Below the pieces are notes generated by a model. The model was not told the DNA's origin. It did no database searches and saw only the letters and a list, made by a program, of their open reading frames with translations. A DNA stretch of 64,000 bases from an uncultured Prevotella sp. (lineage in GTDB: Bacteria > Bacteroidota > Bacteroidia > Bacteroidales > Bacteroidaceae), in contig NZ_CAMJOS010000003.1 of NCBI RefSeq assembly GCF_946407605.1, positions 168,836-232,835 on the forward strand, written 5' to 3'. The position numbers and the translations under genes were made by a program. Shown piece by piece: positions 17,807 through 24,811 of the stretch; within the stretch, counting starts at the first letter, position 1, and every line of letters starts with the position of its first letter.

Positions 17807-18037
17807 ATGACACAGGATGAACGTTGGATGGTTAAGTACAATGAGGTGGTGGAATTCATAAAAGCCAACCATCGTAATCCGTCACGCCATAGAATAGAGG
17901 AGCATGATATGCTTAATTGGCTGAAGGCTAACAGGAAAAAGCTGAATGCTGGGGGGCTGAAGAAAGATAGACTTAGTTCGTTTAAGGTTTTGTTGGCGTT
18001 GAGTGAACAATATAAAAGGAAGAATCAATACGCTTGA
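17807..18037 (+). CDS. Helicase-associated (HA) domain mini-protein, copy 1
   Basis: 76 residues from the ATG at 17807; an upstream ATG at 17768 would add 13 residues, but the paralogue at 24572 begins at the equivalent MTQDERW. The pattern W-x6-V-x2-F-x3-(N/Y)-H-R-N-P ... W-L-K-A-N-R-K-x4-G-L-K matches the HA domain, a nucleic-acid-binding module usually found as repeats at the end of DEAD-type helicases. Here it stands alone. The gene sits between the HEPN-like and SIR2-like genes. A stand-alone DNA-binding or adaptor role is inferred. Confidence 0.8.
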   Translation: MTQDERWMVKYNEVVEFIKANHRNPSRHRIEEHDMLNWLKANRKKLNAGGLKKDRLSSFKVLLALSEQYKRKNQYA

Positions 18038-18041
18038 AATT

Positions 18042-19061
18042 ATGAATATTAAAGACGTTCATCTTTCTGGTGGTTGCCATGTTGTTGTTCTAGGGGCTGG
18101 TGCAAGTATTGCAGCGACCATGAGGGATGCAGAGATACATGGGCTGAAATTGCCTTCAATGAAGAATCTTCCCGATGTGGTTGGCTTGAATGGTGTATTG
18201 AGTCATTTCCCTAAGGAACTTATTCAAGACAACTTTGAGGCAACATATAGCAATATAGCAGAGCACGACCCGAATAATCCATACCTAAATGTTATGAATG
18301 ATATGATTTATTCGTACTTTAGTAGTATGGAACTCCCTCATAAGCCTACTTTATATGATTATCTTGTCATGTCATTACGTGATAAAGATGTTATCGCCAC
18401 CTTCAATTGGGATCCTTTCCTTTTTCAAGCATGGTGGCGTAATTATCTTCATGGTAGTAGCCCAAAACTTGTTTTCTTACATGGAAATGTTGCTGTTGGC
18501 TATAACATAGAGCATAACATGATGGGGAGGGCTGGGATGTACACGAGAGAAGGTAATATCTATTTCGAACCAACAAAGCTACTATATCCTGTAAAACATA
18601 AGGATTATTCATCAGACCCATTTATACATTTATCATGGGATATTTTGCAAGAACGATTGGATAAAGAGAAATGTAATACGCACAACGTCACAATTTTTGG
18701 ATATAGTGCTCCAGTTTCTGATGTTGAAGCTATGGGATTGATGAAATAAGCATGGGGTAGAGTAGAAAACAGAAATATGGAGCAATTTGAAATAATTGAT
18801 GTTAGAAGTGAAGAAGATGTAACATATTCCTGGAGGGATTTCATCCATAAACATCATTATGATTATTGCAGAACGTTCTTTGAGAGTTCTCTGGCACTAT
18901 ATCCCCGCAGGACAGATGAGGCTTACTTTTGCCATTATCTCCCAATGACTCCAGAGGAGGCATTTGTTGAAAGCAATCCTGTTCCACAAGATTTCCAAAC
19001 ATTCGAAGAAATGTGGGAATGGTATCAGCCTTTAATTGAAAAGGAAAAGAGTCGGGAATGA
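18042..19061 (+). pseudogene. SIR2-like protein gene interrupted by in-frame TAA
   Basis: Reads as one 339-codon frame with a TAA at 18747-18749. Before the stop it has SIR2-type NAD-binding features: VVVLGAGASIAA (about residues 14-25), TFNWDPFL, FLHGNV and IFGYSAPVSD. After the stop the same frame continues (AWGRVENRNMEQFEIIDVR) to the TGA at 19059. If translated separately the products would be 235 residues and a 94-residue tail starting at 18777. The TAA sits where a CAA (Gln) would give a smooth MKQAWG sequence, so one C-to-T change could explain it. SIR2-like proteins are often NAD-depleting defence effectors; this allele may be dead or truncated. The ATG at 18042 is preferred over 18003, which lies inside the HA gene. 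Confidence 0.75.
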
Positions 19062-19225
19062 AGAGGAAAAACTCCACGTGTCTCACGACAAATGGAGGTG
19101 CTATGATACTAAACGATGTTAGATGGAAGATAGCAGAAGGCTGATGATAACCTATCGTCTCTGGGCCGATGGCCAGATGGTTGATGTATGAAGGTAGATG
19201 TCTGATACATAAATAATCGAGAAGA

Positions 19226-19687
19226 TTAGAGATTTACAATCATTGTATTGTGTTCCCGATTCTCCGGTTGGAGGTTAGCATACTCGATGCTGGCGGGATA
19301 GCAGGGGCATTTCTTGACTACGTGGGGTAGCTCGCAGTGACCGACGATGCGAGCATCGGGGTAGTCACGGGAGAGATCTTTCAGCAACTCATACAATGAG
19401 TGCTTCTGGGCCTCAGTGCGAGTGTCGGCGGGTTGGCCTTGCTCATCGAGGCCTCCCTCGTAGACGATGCCAAGGGAACACCAGTTGTAGCCCTTCACAT
19501 GGATGCCCTGGACACTCTCAGACAAGAGGGGGATGATGTCGCCATTGCGACGCACGTACCAGTGGTAGGATACCTGGCCATACTTCTGCTTGCCGCAGTT
19601 GATTAGCGATTCCACGCTGAAGGGCTTGTTGCAGCGGTTAGCCACGCAGTGCACGACGAGATACTTCACGACTTTTAGAGGTTTCAT
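19226..19687 (-). CDS. N-acetylmuramoyl-L-alanine amidase (PGRP/amidase_2 type)
   Basis: 153 residues. VKYLVVHCVANRCNK near the start holds the first Zn-binding His, GQVSYHWYVRRNGDI the conserved Tyr-His segment, and RIVGHCELPHVVKKCPCYP the C-terminal His and Cys ligands of amidase_2 enzymes. It cleaves the amide bond between MurNAc and the stem peptide. No signal peptide is present, as in phage lysins. In Bacteroidales this short amidase repeatedly occurs with the smalltalk peptide, HU-like protein and DUF4248 beside capsule loci, as here. Only a repeat-filled 134 bp separates it from the smalltalk gene. Confidence 0.92.
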   Translation of the reverse strand: MKPLKVVKYLVVHCVANRCNKPFSVESLINCGKQKYGQVSYHWYVRRNGDIIPLLSESVQGIHVKGYNWCSLGIVYEGGLDEQGQPADTRTEAQKHSLYELLKDLSRDYPDARIVGHCELPHVVKKCPCYPASIEYANLQPENREHNTMIVNL

Positions 19688-19688
19688 T

Positions 19689-19821
19689 TCACACAGATTT
19701 TAATGTCACACAGATAATAATTTCACACAGAAATCACGGAAATCACAGAAATGATTTTTTGTGTGTCCCGCAGAGAGCAGGTGTTTCTTAGGTTTCGCGG
19801 AAAGCGCAGAAAACGCAGAAA
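19689..19821. repeat. CACAG-type short-unit repeat block 1
   Basis: Three versions of TCACACAGA are followed by aatcacgga and aatcacaga 9-mers, then TCCCGCAGAGAGCA and GCGCAGAAAACGCAGAA segments. It fills the gap between the amidase and smalltalk genes. The same modules recur at 21058, 21449, 21643, 22447, 23475, 27570, 28090, 28698, 29307 and 29394. Confidence 0.8.
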
Positions 19822-19935
19822 TTAAAACCAGTGGGGAGTACAGGACTGAACGGCGAGAGTACCGGCGATGGTGGTAATGACTGTGGCGAGGAACTTAAGT
19901 ACCTTGGCCACGTTGTTCCAATTTACTTTTATCAT
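19822..19935 (-). CDS. Smalltalk family micro-protein
   Basis: A 37-codon gene reading MIKVNWNNVAKVLKFLATVI and then TTIAGTLAV before a Cys and the ending PHWF. This matches the tiny 'smalltalk' proteins of Bacteroidales, with one amphipathic membrane helix and a conserved C-terminal Cys. They are nearly always found next to an N-acetylmuramoyl-L-alanine amidase and an HU-like gene, as here. A holin-like partner of the amidase is an attractive guess but unproven. Confidence 0.85.
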   Translation of the reverse strand: MIKVNWNNVAKVLKFLATVITTIAGTLAVQSCTPHWF

Positions 19936-20019
19936 AAAGTTTAAATTTTAAATTAATATTATAGTTGTTCGTTTCTCTGGCGCAGAGAAAGAACCAAAGA
20001 GACATTCCCCTAACCAAGG

Positions 20020-20292
20020 CCTTCCCCCGAGGGAAGGATGCAAACAGAGAGTCGCAGAAGCCGACGACTCTCTGTGGGTTTTGGTATCGCGGGACACGCG
20101 ATGAGTCTTTACGGCTGGCGCAAGAGAAAGTCCAAGGCCTGACCAGCAGGCTGCGTTCAGGAGAGATGTTAGATGGATGATGTAAGAGGGAAGACGTGAT
20201 TGTTGAACCTCTTCAGGAGTCTCCTCGCAACACCCCGGACTAGTCAGGCCTCAGATATTCCTTGGTTATGAATTAGGCATCGCCTAATTCAT
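20020..20292. ncRNA. Candidate structured RNA region between smalltalk and HU-like genes
   Basis: The 348-bp gap from 19936 to 20283 is unusually rich in perfect hairpins: CCTTCCC/GGGAAGG (20020-20037), CAGAGAGTCG/CGACTCTCTG (20045-20074), ATCGCG/CGCGAT (20086-20102), a long-range GGCCTGAC/GTCAGGCC pair (20136-20143 with 20243-20250) and ATGAATTAGGC/GCCTAATTCAT (20268-20292), the last overlapping the HU-like stop codon. No convincing ORF is present. The density of helices points to a folded RNA, strand undecided; class not recognised. Confidence 0.45.
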
Positions 20293-20886
20293 ATTATCAT
20301 CATCGTCTCCTGAGTCGCCGCCGGGATTGCCTCCGGGGGTGTCACCTCCAGTTCCTGAGGTTCCGGAGTTTCCACCGGTGTTGGAGCCACTGCCACTATT
20401 CGTGCCATTCGAGGGATTCGTGTTCGACTCAGAACCACCATTCTCTGGTGTTCCAGAAGTCTTGGCCTTCGACTCAATGAGGTCCTTGATGTTCATGAAG
20501 GCGGCTTTCTTCTTCAGCATCTTAGATGAGAGGTTGTTCACATCGGTGCGGCTGGGGGCAAAGCAGAGGTACAGACCCTGGATGTTGGTGCCGAGGCTGA
20601 AGTCGGACTCCTTCTGGGAGCCGGTGCTCTTGACAGAGAGGTAGAAGGTGCCGAGTTCGCCGAACTGGACTTTCTTACCTTCGAGAAGCTGCTCGAGCAT
20701 ACAGTTCTGCAGCTTGTTAGCAACGCCGAGGCAGACATCTTCACCATAGACTGAGTTGTGCTCAGACATGTGCTTGCAGAGCTCCTGATAGGTCATGGTC
20801 TTGGTAGAAACCACGCGACCATACCACTTGCCGAAGGCTGCCGTCTTCTCGTTGTTGTTTTGAGTTACTTTTACTAGTACAGGCAT
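20284..20886 (-). CDS. HU-like DNA-binding protein with Gly/Ser/Asn-rich tail
   Basis: 200 residues from the ATG at 20886 (MPVLVKVTQNNNEKTAAFGK); a longer frame to 20955 would translate a heptamer repeat and is unlikely. Residues 1-125 match the Bacteroidetes HU-related family: EKTAAFGKWYGRVV, MTYQELCKHM, then QLLEGKKVQFGELGTFYLSV. The last 55 residues are a low-complexity tail of Gly, Ser, Asn and Thr ending in Asp-rich sequence, beyond the family core. Such proteins bind DNA and flank capsule loci in Bacteroidales. A TACCTTTG -7 box lies about 95 bp upstream, preceded by four TGACGAA iterons. Confidence 0.88.
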   Translation of the reverse strand: MPVLVKVTQNNNEKTAAFGKWYGRVVSTKTMTYQELCKHMSEHNSVYGEDVCLGVANKLQNCMLEQLLEGKKVQFGELGTFYLSVKSTGSQKESDFSLGTNIQGLYLCFAPSRTDVNNLSSKMLKKKAAFMNIKDLIESKAKTSGTPENGGSESNTNPSNGTNSGSGSNTGGNSGTSGTGGDTPGGNPGGDSGDDDDNMN

Positions 20887-20896
20887 TTTTTTAAAT

Positions 20897-20924
20897 TGAG
20901 AGTTGAGAATTGAGAGTTGAAAGT
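20897..20924. repeat. TGAGART heptamer array (4 units)
   Basis: TGAGAGT, TGAGAAT, TGAGAGT, TGAAAGT in tandem in the 5' leader of the HU-like gene, about 10 bp before its start codon. Seven-bp units recur elsewhere in the window with different sequence. Confidence 0.8.
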
Positions 20925-20980
20925 TTGCTACCGCGCGACTTGCATTTTCAAACACTCATCAATGATTCTCATTGACAATG

Positions 20981-20988
20981 CAAAGGTA
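20981..20988 (-). promoter_or_regulatory. -7 box of HU-like gene promoter
   Basis: TACCTTTG on the minus strand. Transcription would begin near 20974, leaving a leader of about 88 nt. The -33 region is overlapped by an array of TGACGAA repeats rather than a clear TTTG. Confidence 0.6.
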
Positions 20989-21007
20989 CAACATTGGGGG
21001 AGGGCAT

Positions 21008-21044
21008 TGACGAAATTTGACGAACTCTGACGAACATTGACGAA
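21008..21044. promoter_or_regulatory. Four TGACGAA iterons with exact 10-bp period
   Basis: TGACGAA starts at 21008, 21018, 21028 and 21038. The 10-bp spacing places all copies on one face of the helix, covering about -27 to -63 relative to the -7 box of the HU-like gene. This is the layout of a cooperative operator or of an iteron-type binding site. Confidence 0.75.
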
Positions 21045-21057
21045 ATAAGATGAACTT

Positions 21058-21112
21058 CGCACACAGATTTTTAAAAGTCCCGCAGAAATAGCGGAAATAG
21101 GAGAAATGTTTC
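21058..21112. repeat. CACAG/CCCGCAGA-type repeat block 2
   Basis: Contains CACACAGATTTTT, then TCCCGCAGAAATAGCGGAAA and an aggagaaat remnant. It lies between the iteron array and the DUF4248 gene; a degenerate cacgaat-type unit continues to about 21143 into the end of that gene. Confidence 0.65.
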
Positions 21113-21133
21113 GTCGAACACGAATGGTACGGA

Positions 21134-21361
21134 TTACACGAATTTGATGTGTTTCTTTGGAGGTACTGGGTCTTCAGGAGGTAGCGTGATGTTGTAATTG
21201 CGACAGACGTACTCTAAAGCTTCACCACGAAGGGTATGGGCCTTGGGAGAACTGCCAAGTTGGGCAAGGTCGTCGCGACAGGTACAAAGATAACGGTAGA
21301 ATGTGGAATACGATACATCGGCCAAAATGGCCAGTTCTGATTTTTTATACGTTCTATTCAT
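21134..21361 (-). CDS. DUF4248 domain protein
   Basis: 75 residues. MNRTYKKSELAILADVSYST with FYRYLC following is the start of a helix-turn-helix-like DUF4248 protein, a short Bacteroidales family of unknown role. The end is Pro/Lys-rich (DPVPPKKHIKFV). It lies in the usual position between the HU-like gene and a primase/helicase-like pair. A DNA-binding role is inferred from the HTH-like region and its neighbours. Confidence 0.85.
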   Translation of the reverse strand: MNRTYKKSELAILADVSYSTFYRYLCTCRDDLAQLGSSPKAHTLRGEALEYVCRNYNITLPPEDPVPPKKHIKFV

Positions 21362-21380
21362 AAAGCTATTGAATTAGGAT

Positions 21381-21442
21381 GGTTTGCACGCAGAATTCGA
21401 GGTGAATTCACGCTGAATTCGATGGGTTTGCACGCAGAATTC
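21381..21442. repeat. Two 18-bp direct repeats containing GAATTC
   Basis: GGTTTGCACGCAGAATTC occurs at 21381-21398 and 21425-21442, with two more GAATTC-centred partial copies between them. Four GAATTC sites in 62 bp are unexpected by chance. The array lies just upstream of the DUF4248 start on the minus strand and could be a binding site. Confidence 0.6.
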
Positions 21443-21448
21443 TATAGG

Positions 21449-21475
21449 TCACACAGATATCACAGATATTTTAAA
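21449..21475. repeat. CACAGATAT repeat copy
   Basis: TCACACAGATATCACAGATA followed by TTTT, one 9-bp-unit element between the DUF6371 and DUF4248 genes. Further left, 21568-21595 can form a stem AAACTCAAT/ATTGAGTTT that may act as a terminator. Confidence 0.6.
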
Positions 21476-21632
21476 TTTTTGAAACGAATTAGAATAATTC
21501 TTCCAGATGATAAGTTTCTATTTGTTTTGAAGAACTTCTGAAAGCGAGCTTTCGAGATTCTTCCAATAAAATCAAACTCAATCATCTTCAAGAATTGAGT
21601 TTTCGTCTCTTTCGAGTTAGATGTTTTCGGAA

Positions 21633-22445
21633 TCATAAGATAATTTCTGTGGTTTCTGTGTGAGTTAAAGATTCTAGTAAAAAGTCGAGAAGGTCGATGT
21701 TGCGGGACTTTTGAGCGTCGGAGGCATGATCTTCGAGGGTGCGGTCGACGGAGAGGGTGATGTCGTAGTGCTTACGGACGGAGTCGCAGAGTTCTTCGAA
21801 GAAGAGGATATTCGACATGCAGGGGTCAGTGTAAGGATAGATGGTGACTGTGCGACCCTCCAGAGGAGCGAATAGGTCGATGTCTAAATGCGAGACAGTG
21901 CAATAGGCCATCCAGATAGAGTCTGGGAATAGCTCGGACAGCACCACGGCAGAAGACTCGCACTCAACGATAGCAATTGGTTTATCTGCGATATCTGCGC
22001 AATCTTCGAGACCTAAGAGATGCAGGCCGAAGAGGCAGTGATTCACTTGCCAATATTGCAGGAGGGGCTCACGCTTTTTCAGAAGCTGGGAGATCCAGGT
22101 GTCCTGACCGATATGGGCATCGAGGGGCTGAAACATATCGTCAATCATCCAGTACATAGGTTGGCCACTTTTGGTTTTGCCGAGGTGATAACGCTGCGCT
22201 GCATGGTGCATCTGTTCGACAGTGAGTTTGCCAGCAGCGATGAAGGGCTGGAAGAAGTTGAAGTCGTCGGCACGACAGGCAGAGATCATCTTCATTGAGG
22301 GCATGACGAAGTCCATGGAGTAGCGAGGGTCGTTAGGGTCAAGAGGTGTACACACCAGCTGACCTTCGACCATCTGAACGTCGAGGCCGATTTCACGGCC
22401 AAGACTCTTCAGAGATGTTCTCGCTAATAACTCCTTCAATGTCAT
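21633..22445 (-). CDS. DUF6371-type Toprim/primase-like protein
   Basis: 270 residues. KPIAIVECESSAVVLSELFP near residues 149-168 resembles the Toprim-like IVExEKTA motif of phage and mobile-element primase-like proteins; the preceding part is a DUF6371-like N-terminus. It would act with the RepA-like ATPase encoded upstream on the same strand. The C-terminal residues THTETTEIIL are encoded by a CACAG-type repeat (21643-21668), so the natural end of the protein may have been replaced by repeat sequence. Confidence 0.72.
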   Translation of the reverse strand: MTLKELLARTSLKSLGREIGLDVQMVEGQLVCTPLDPNDPRYSMDFVMPSMKMISACRADDFNFFQPFIAAGKLTVEQMHHAAQRYHLGKTKSGQPMYWMIDDMFQPLDAHIGQDTWISQLLKKREPLLQYWQVNHCLFGLHLLGLEDCADIADKPIAIVECESSAVVLSELFPDSIWMAYCTVSHLDIDLFAPLEGRTVTIYPYTDPCMSNILFFEELCDSVRKHYDITLSVDRTLEDHASDAQKSRNIDLLDFLLESLTHTETTEIIL

Positions 22446-22446
22446 A

Positions 22447-22480
22447 AAAATCTGTGCTATCTGTGATATCTGTGTGACTT
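22447..22480. repeat. CACAG-type repeat copy (minus orientation)
   Basis: ATCTGTGCTATCTGTGATAT then CTGTGTGACTT, directly upstream of the DUF6371 start codon. It provides most of the gene's 5' spacer. Confidence 0.65.
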
Positions 22481-22500
22481 TTCCGACGGGGCTACTTGGA

Positions 22501-22562
22501 GCCCCTATATATATACAGAGCCCTTTTTATTATTAAATAAAAAAGGGCGATATATAGGGGGC
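22501..22562. terminator. Nested hairpin after RepA-like ATPase gene
   Basis: Outer arms GCCCCTATATA and TATATAGGGGGC enclose an inner stem GCCCTTTTTATT/ATAAAAAAGGGC. The structure ends 2 bp from the stop codon of the ATPase gene on the minus strand. It probably terminates transcription or protects the 3' end; its two-tier form is unusual for a simple terminator. Confidence 0.6.
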
Positions 22563-22564
22563 TG

Positions 22565-23950
22565 CTAGTAGGGTGGTGCATCATCAGTGTCGGTCTCAGG
22601 GAATGGGAGCGATGACTGCACGGGCTCTTTGGCCTTGCGACGCTGCTCCTCCTCGTATGCCAGGATGCGCTGGCGCTGCTCAGCGGAGTTGAGAAAGAAA
22701 CCCTGCTGATTGTAACCATCCTTGCCAGGGACAATGATATGCTGCTCCTTGGCACAGTCAATCAGGAAGTAATAATACTTGCTGTCATCGATGCCGGCTA
22801 TACGCATGGCAATTGCCATAAGCTGGTTATAACGCTTGAATGCGCAACCCTCCATAGCGTCGGTGAAGAGCTTGACCAAATCCCACGGAATCTCTTCGGG
22901 GGGCAATGGCTCCTCGATATCGTTCTGAAGGATATACTCACGGTTGAGATTGCCCCAGTCAATGTCGTACTTGGGCTTAGGCTTCTCCTCGGGCTTCTTC
23001 TTTGAAGCAAAGCGGCCGTTAGGCTCGCGAGGCTGTTCATCGGGTTTCTCGCAGGAGATAGGCAGGGCTGCATCGTCGAGCTGGTAATAGAGATTGTCCT
23101 GGCATCGCCTCATGCGCGACATGACATGCTCTACCTTGAAGGTCTCGGTGTTAGGCACGATGGAGCACGCCCAAGCCTCGAAGGCTTTGTTGGCGAGCTC
23201 GGTACCAATCCATCCACGCATATTACGGTCGGTGTCGCTCTTGTTCTGATGGAGCACATCTACGATGCAACAGTTATACGTCTGGGCAAGGCCCATTTGA
23301 TCCTCGACCACCATCGTGGCCTGCGTGCCATCGTTGATGTCGGTAATCAGGTCTTTGATGCCGTCGACAATCACGAGGTCGGGTTCTATCTCGCTGATGG
23401 CGACAGTCAACAGTTCGCGTCGTTTCTCCCAGCCAATACCACGGACGTTGAACACAAAAAACTGGTCGTTTAGTTCTGAACACGAATTAACCGAATTGCA
23501 CGAATGATTCGTTGGATTAGTGAGATTCGTGTTCGAATTTATTTCCGTGGTTTCTGTGATTTCTGTGTGACTTAGAGGAATGATGCGGTGGACAAGAATG
23601 TTCTGGGTGGACTGAGCGGACTGCTCAGTGTCGTACCACAGCACACGGATAGGCGTTTCGCGGATGCGCTCTAAGCCGAGCACATTCTTCTTCATGCAAC
23701 ACGCCATGACGATAGAGAGAAAGAGCGTTTTACCGCTCTTCGCCTTACCCGTGTTAGCCACGAGTTCGGAGAGCGGAAAACACTCAGTACCGTTCATCTT
23801 GAACAGGAATTCCAATGGTGACAGCTTGGTTTCGGGGGTTACCCTGTGCTGCATCAGTTCTTCGTGGGGCGTCAACTTCTTGTTGGCTGCCGCAGTCTGG
23901 CTTAATTTGGCCTGACTGCTCCTAACTAAAGAAAAAGCGTCTTTACTCAT
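22565..23950 (-). CDS. RepA-like AAA ATPase/helicase of a mobile element, with repeat insertion
   Basis: 461 residues. Walker A is NTGKAKSGKTLF (about residues 66-77), Walker B is PDLVIVDGIKDLI, and LWYDTEQSAQST is a RecA/RepA-type segment. It resembles hexameric RepA/DnaB-like ATPases of Bacteroidales mobile elements. Residues about 127-161 (SHTEITETTEINSNTNLTNP and on) are encoded by the short-unit repeat at 23475-23577 and interrupt the fold between HRIIPL and QFFVFNVRG. The frame is kept. Whether the enzyme still works with this 35-residue insertion is unknown. Confidence 0.8.
   Translation of the reverse strand: MSKDAFSLVRSSQAKLSQTAAANKKLTPHEELMQHRVTPETKLSPLEFLFKMNGTECFPLSELVANTGKAKSGKTLFLSIVMACCMKKNVLGLERIRETPIRVLWYDTEQSAQSTQNILVHRIIPLSHTEITETTEINSNTNLTNPTNHSCNSVNSCSELNDQFFVFNVRGIGWEKRRELLTVAISEIEPDLVIVDGIKDLITDINDGTQATMVVEDQMGLAQTYNCCIVDVLHQNKSDTDRNMRGWIGTELANKAFEAWACSIVPNTETFKVEHVMSRMRRCQDNLYYQLDDAALPISCEKPDEQPREPNGRFASKKKPEEKPKPKYDIDWGNLNREYILQNDIEEPLPPEEIPWDLVKLFTDAMEGCAFKRYNQLMAIAMRIAGIDDSKYYYFLIDCAKEQHIIVPGKDGYNQQGFFLNSAEQRQRILAYEEEQRRKAKEPVQSSLPFPETDTDDAPPY
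23475..23577. repeat. Short-unit repeat inside the RepA-like ATPase gene
   Basis: Contains CACGAAT-type units and then TTTCTGTGATTTCTGTGTGA, the same modules as in the intergenic blocks. The inserted length is a multiple of 3 and has no stop codon in the coding frame. Confidence 0.8.
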
Positions 23951-24025
23951 ATAAATTCGATACTATAATTGATGTCGCCAGTCGACGCAATAAAGGTACG
24001 GAGATTTGGCGACGCAGCGAAATAA

Positions 24026-24060
24026 CTATCTTAACCAAGATAGATTTAGTATTTTTTTAT
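24026..24060 (+). terminator. Small hairpin with following T-rich tract
   Basis: CTATCTT (24026-24032), loop AACC, AAGATAG (24037-24043), followed after a few bases by ATTTTTTTATTTTT. It precedes the short gene at 24081 and may be a leader structure or weak terminator. Confidence 0.4.
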
Positions 24061-24080
24061 TTTTAAACACTTTAAGTAAC

Positions 24081-24416
24081 ATGAAAAAGGAGTTTTTAGA
24101 ACTCAAAACATTGAAGACAGCAATGACAACCCTCTCGGAGGGTTTGTCAATATTGGTGTTGGAGAAAGTGGACTCTCTCTACGCCAATAGCCGTCAGGCG
24201 ATGTGTTCCCGTTATAGCTTAGGCAACGGGGCATTTAGCAGAGTCTAAAAACGCAATCTTTTGCCGGGTGACCACCTGCAATTGTGGCAACTCCTGATGA
24301 TTAATCAGGACATCCGCGCAAAGTTAAGGAACAACAAAACAGAGTTACAGCGATGGGAACTGGCACTGCAACATGAGCTGCGCCAGGCTCTTAATGCTGA
24401 TGTGGAGCCTCCTTAG
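24081..24416 (+). pseudogene. Uncharacterised small protein gene with in-frame TAA
   Basis: From ATG 24081 the frame encodes 55 residues (MKKEFLELKTLKTAMTTLSE ... GNGAFSRV), meets TAA at 24246-24248, and continues open with protein-like sequence (KRNLLPGDHLQLWQLLMINQ ... LNADVEPP) to TAG at 24414. Charged helices on both sides of the stop suggest one 111-residue protein. As in the SIR2-like gene, the stop could come from CAA. The family is not recognised. Alternatively the first part alone is a real 55-residue protein. Confidence 0.5.
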
Positions 24417-24497
24417 GTGAGGGGGCCAGTACTCAATGGATGACATTGAGAGTGGGCTCAAGGAAGTACGAAATGCTGGATTCTTGAATTTAAGGCA

Positions 24498-24575
24498 ATG
24501 AAGTGTTTCTTAAAAGGAGTTTGGCAATTTTGTAGCTATCTATTCTGGCCACAATGGGGGAGGATTAAGCAATGA
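24498..24575 (+). CDS. Possible 25-residue leader peptide before HA copy 2
   Basis: ATG 24498 to TGA 24575 encodes MKCFLKGVWQFCSYLFWPQW and then GRIKQ. The stop overlaps the next start as ATGA (24572-24575), the classic arrangement for translational coupling, and GGGGGAGGA lies about 12 bp before the HA start. The peptide is rich in Trp, Phe and Cys. It may be a regulatory leader or just an incidental open frame. Confidence 0.4.
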   Translation: MKCFLKGVWQFCSYLFWPQWGRIKQ

Positions 24576-24802
24576 CGCAGGATGAACGTTGGATAGCAAA
24601 ATACAATGAAGTGGTTGAATTTATCTATACCTACCACCGTAATCCATCTAAGTACAACCTGGAAGAGCATGATATGCTGAACTGGCTGAAGGCTAATAGG
24701 AAGAAGATGAACGCCAACGAACTGAAGCCAGAGAGGGTAGAGGCATTCAGGAAGCTTCTGGAGTTATGTGAGCAGTATAAGCGAAAGAACCAGTATCAAT
24801 GA
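24572..24802 (+). CDS. Helicase-associated (HA) domain mini-protein, copy 2
   Basis: 76 residues, a clear paralogue of the gene at 17807: both start MTQDERW, both contain EEHDMLNWLKANRKK and both end in EQYKRKNQY plus one residue. The central part differs more (YTYHRNPSKYNLEEHDM against KANHRNPSRHRIEEHDM). As a lone HA module it probably binds nucleic acid or a helicase. It is 9 bp upstream of the HEYMH protein gene, just as copy 1 lies directly upstream of the SIR2-like gene. Confidence 0.8.
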   Translation: MTQDERWIAKYNEVVEFIYTYHRNPSKYNLEEHDMLNWLKANRKKMNANELKPERVEAFRKLLELCEQYKRKNQYQ

Positions 24803-24811
24803 AGGGATTAT

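Noticed and set aside
20020..20250. RNase P RNA or tmRNA, because of a GAGAAAGTCC-like word
   Set aside because: Other core elements of RNase P RNA and the tmRNA tRNA-like ends are missing, so only a generic structured-RNA call is kept.
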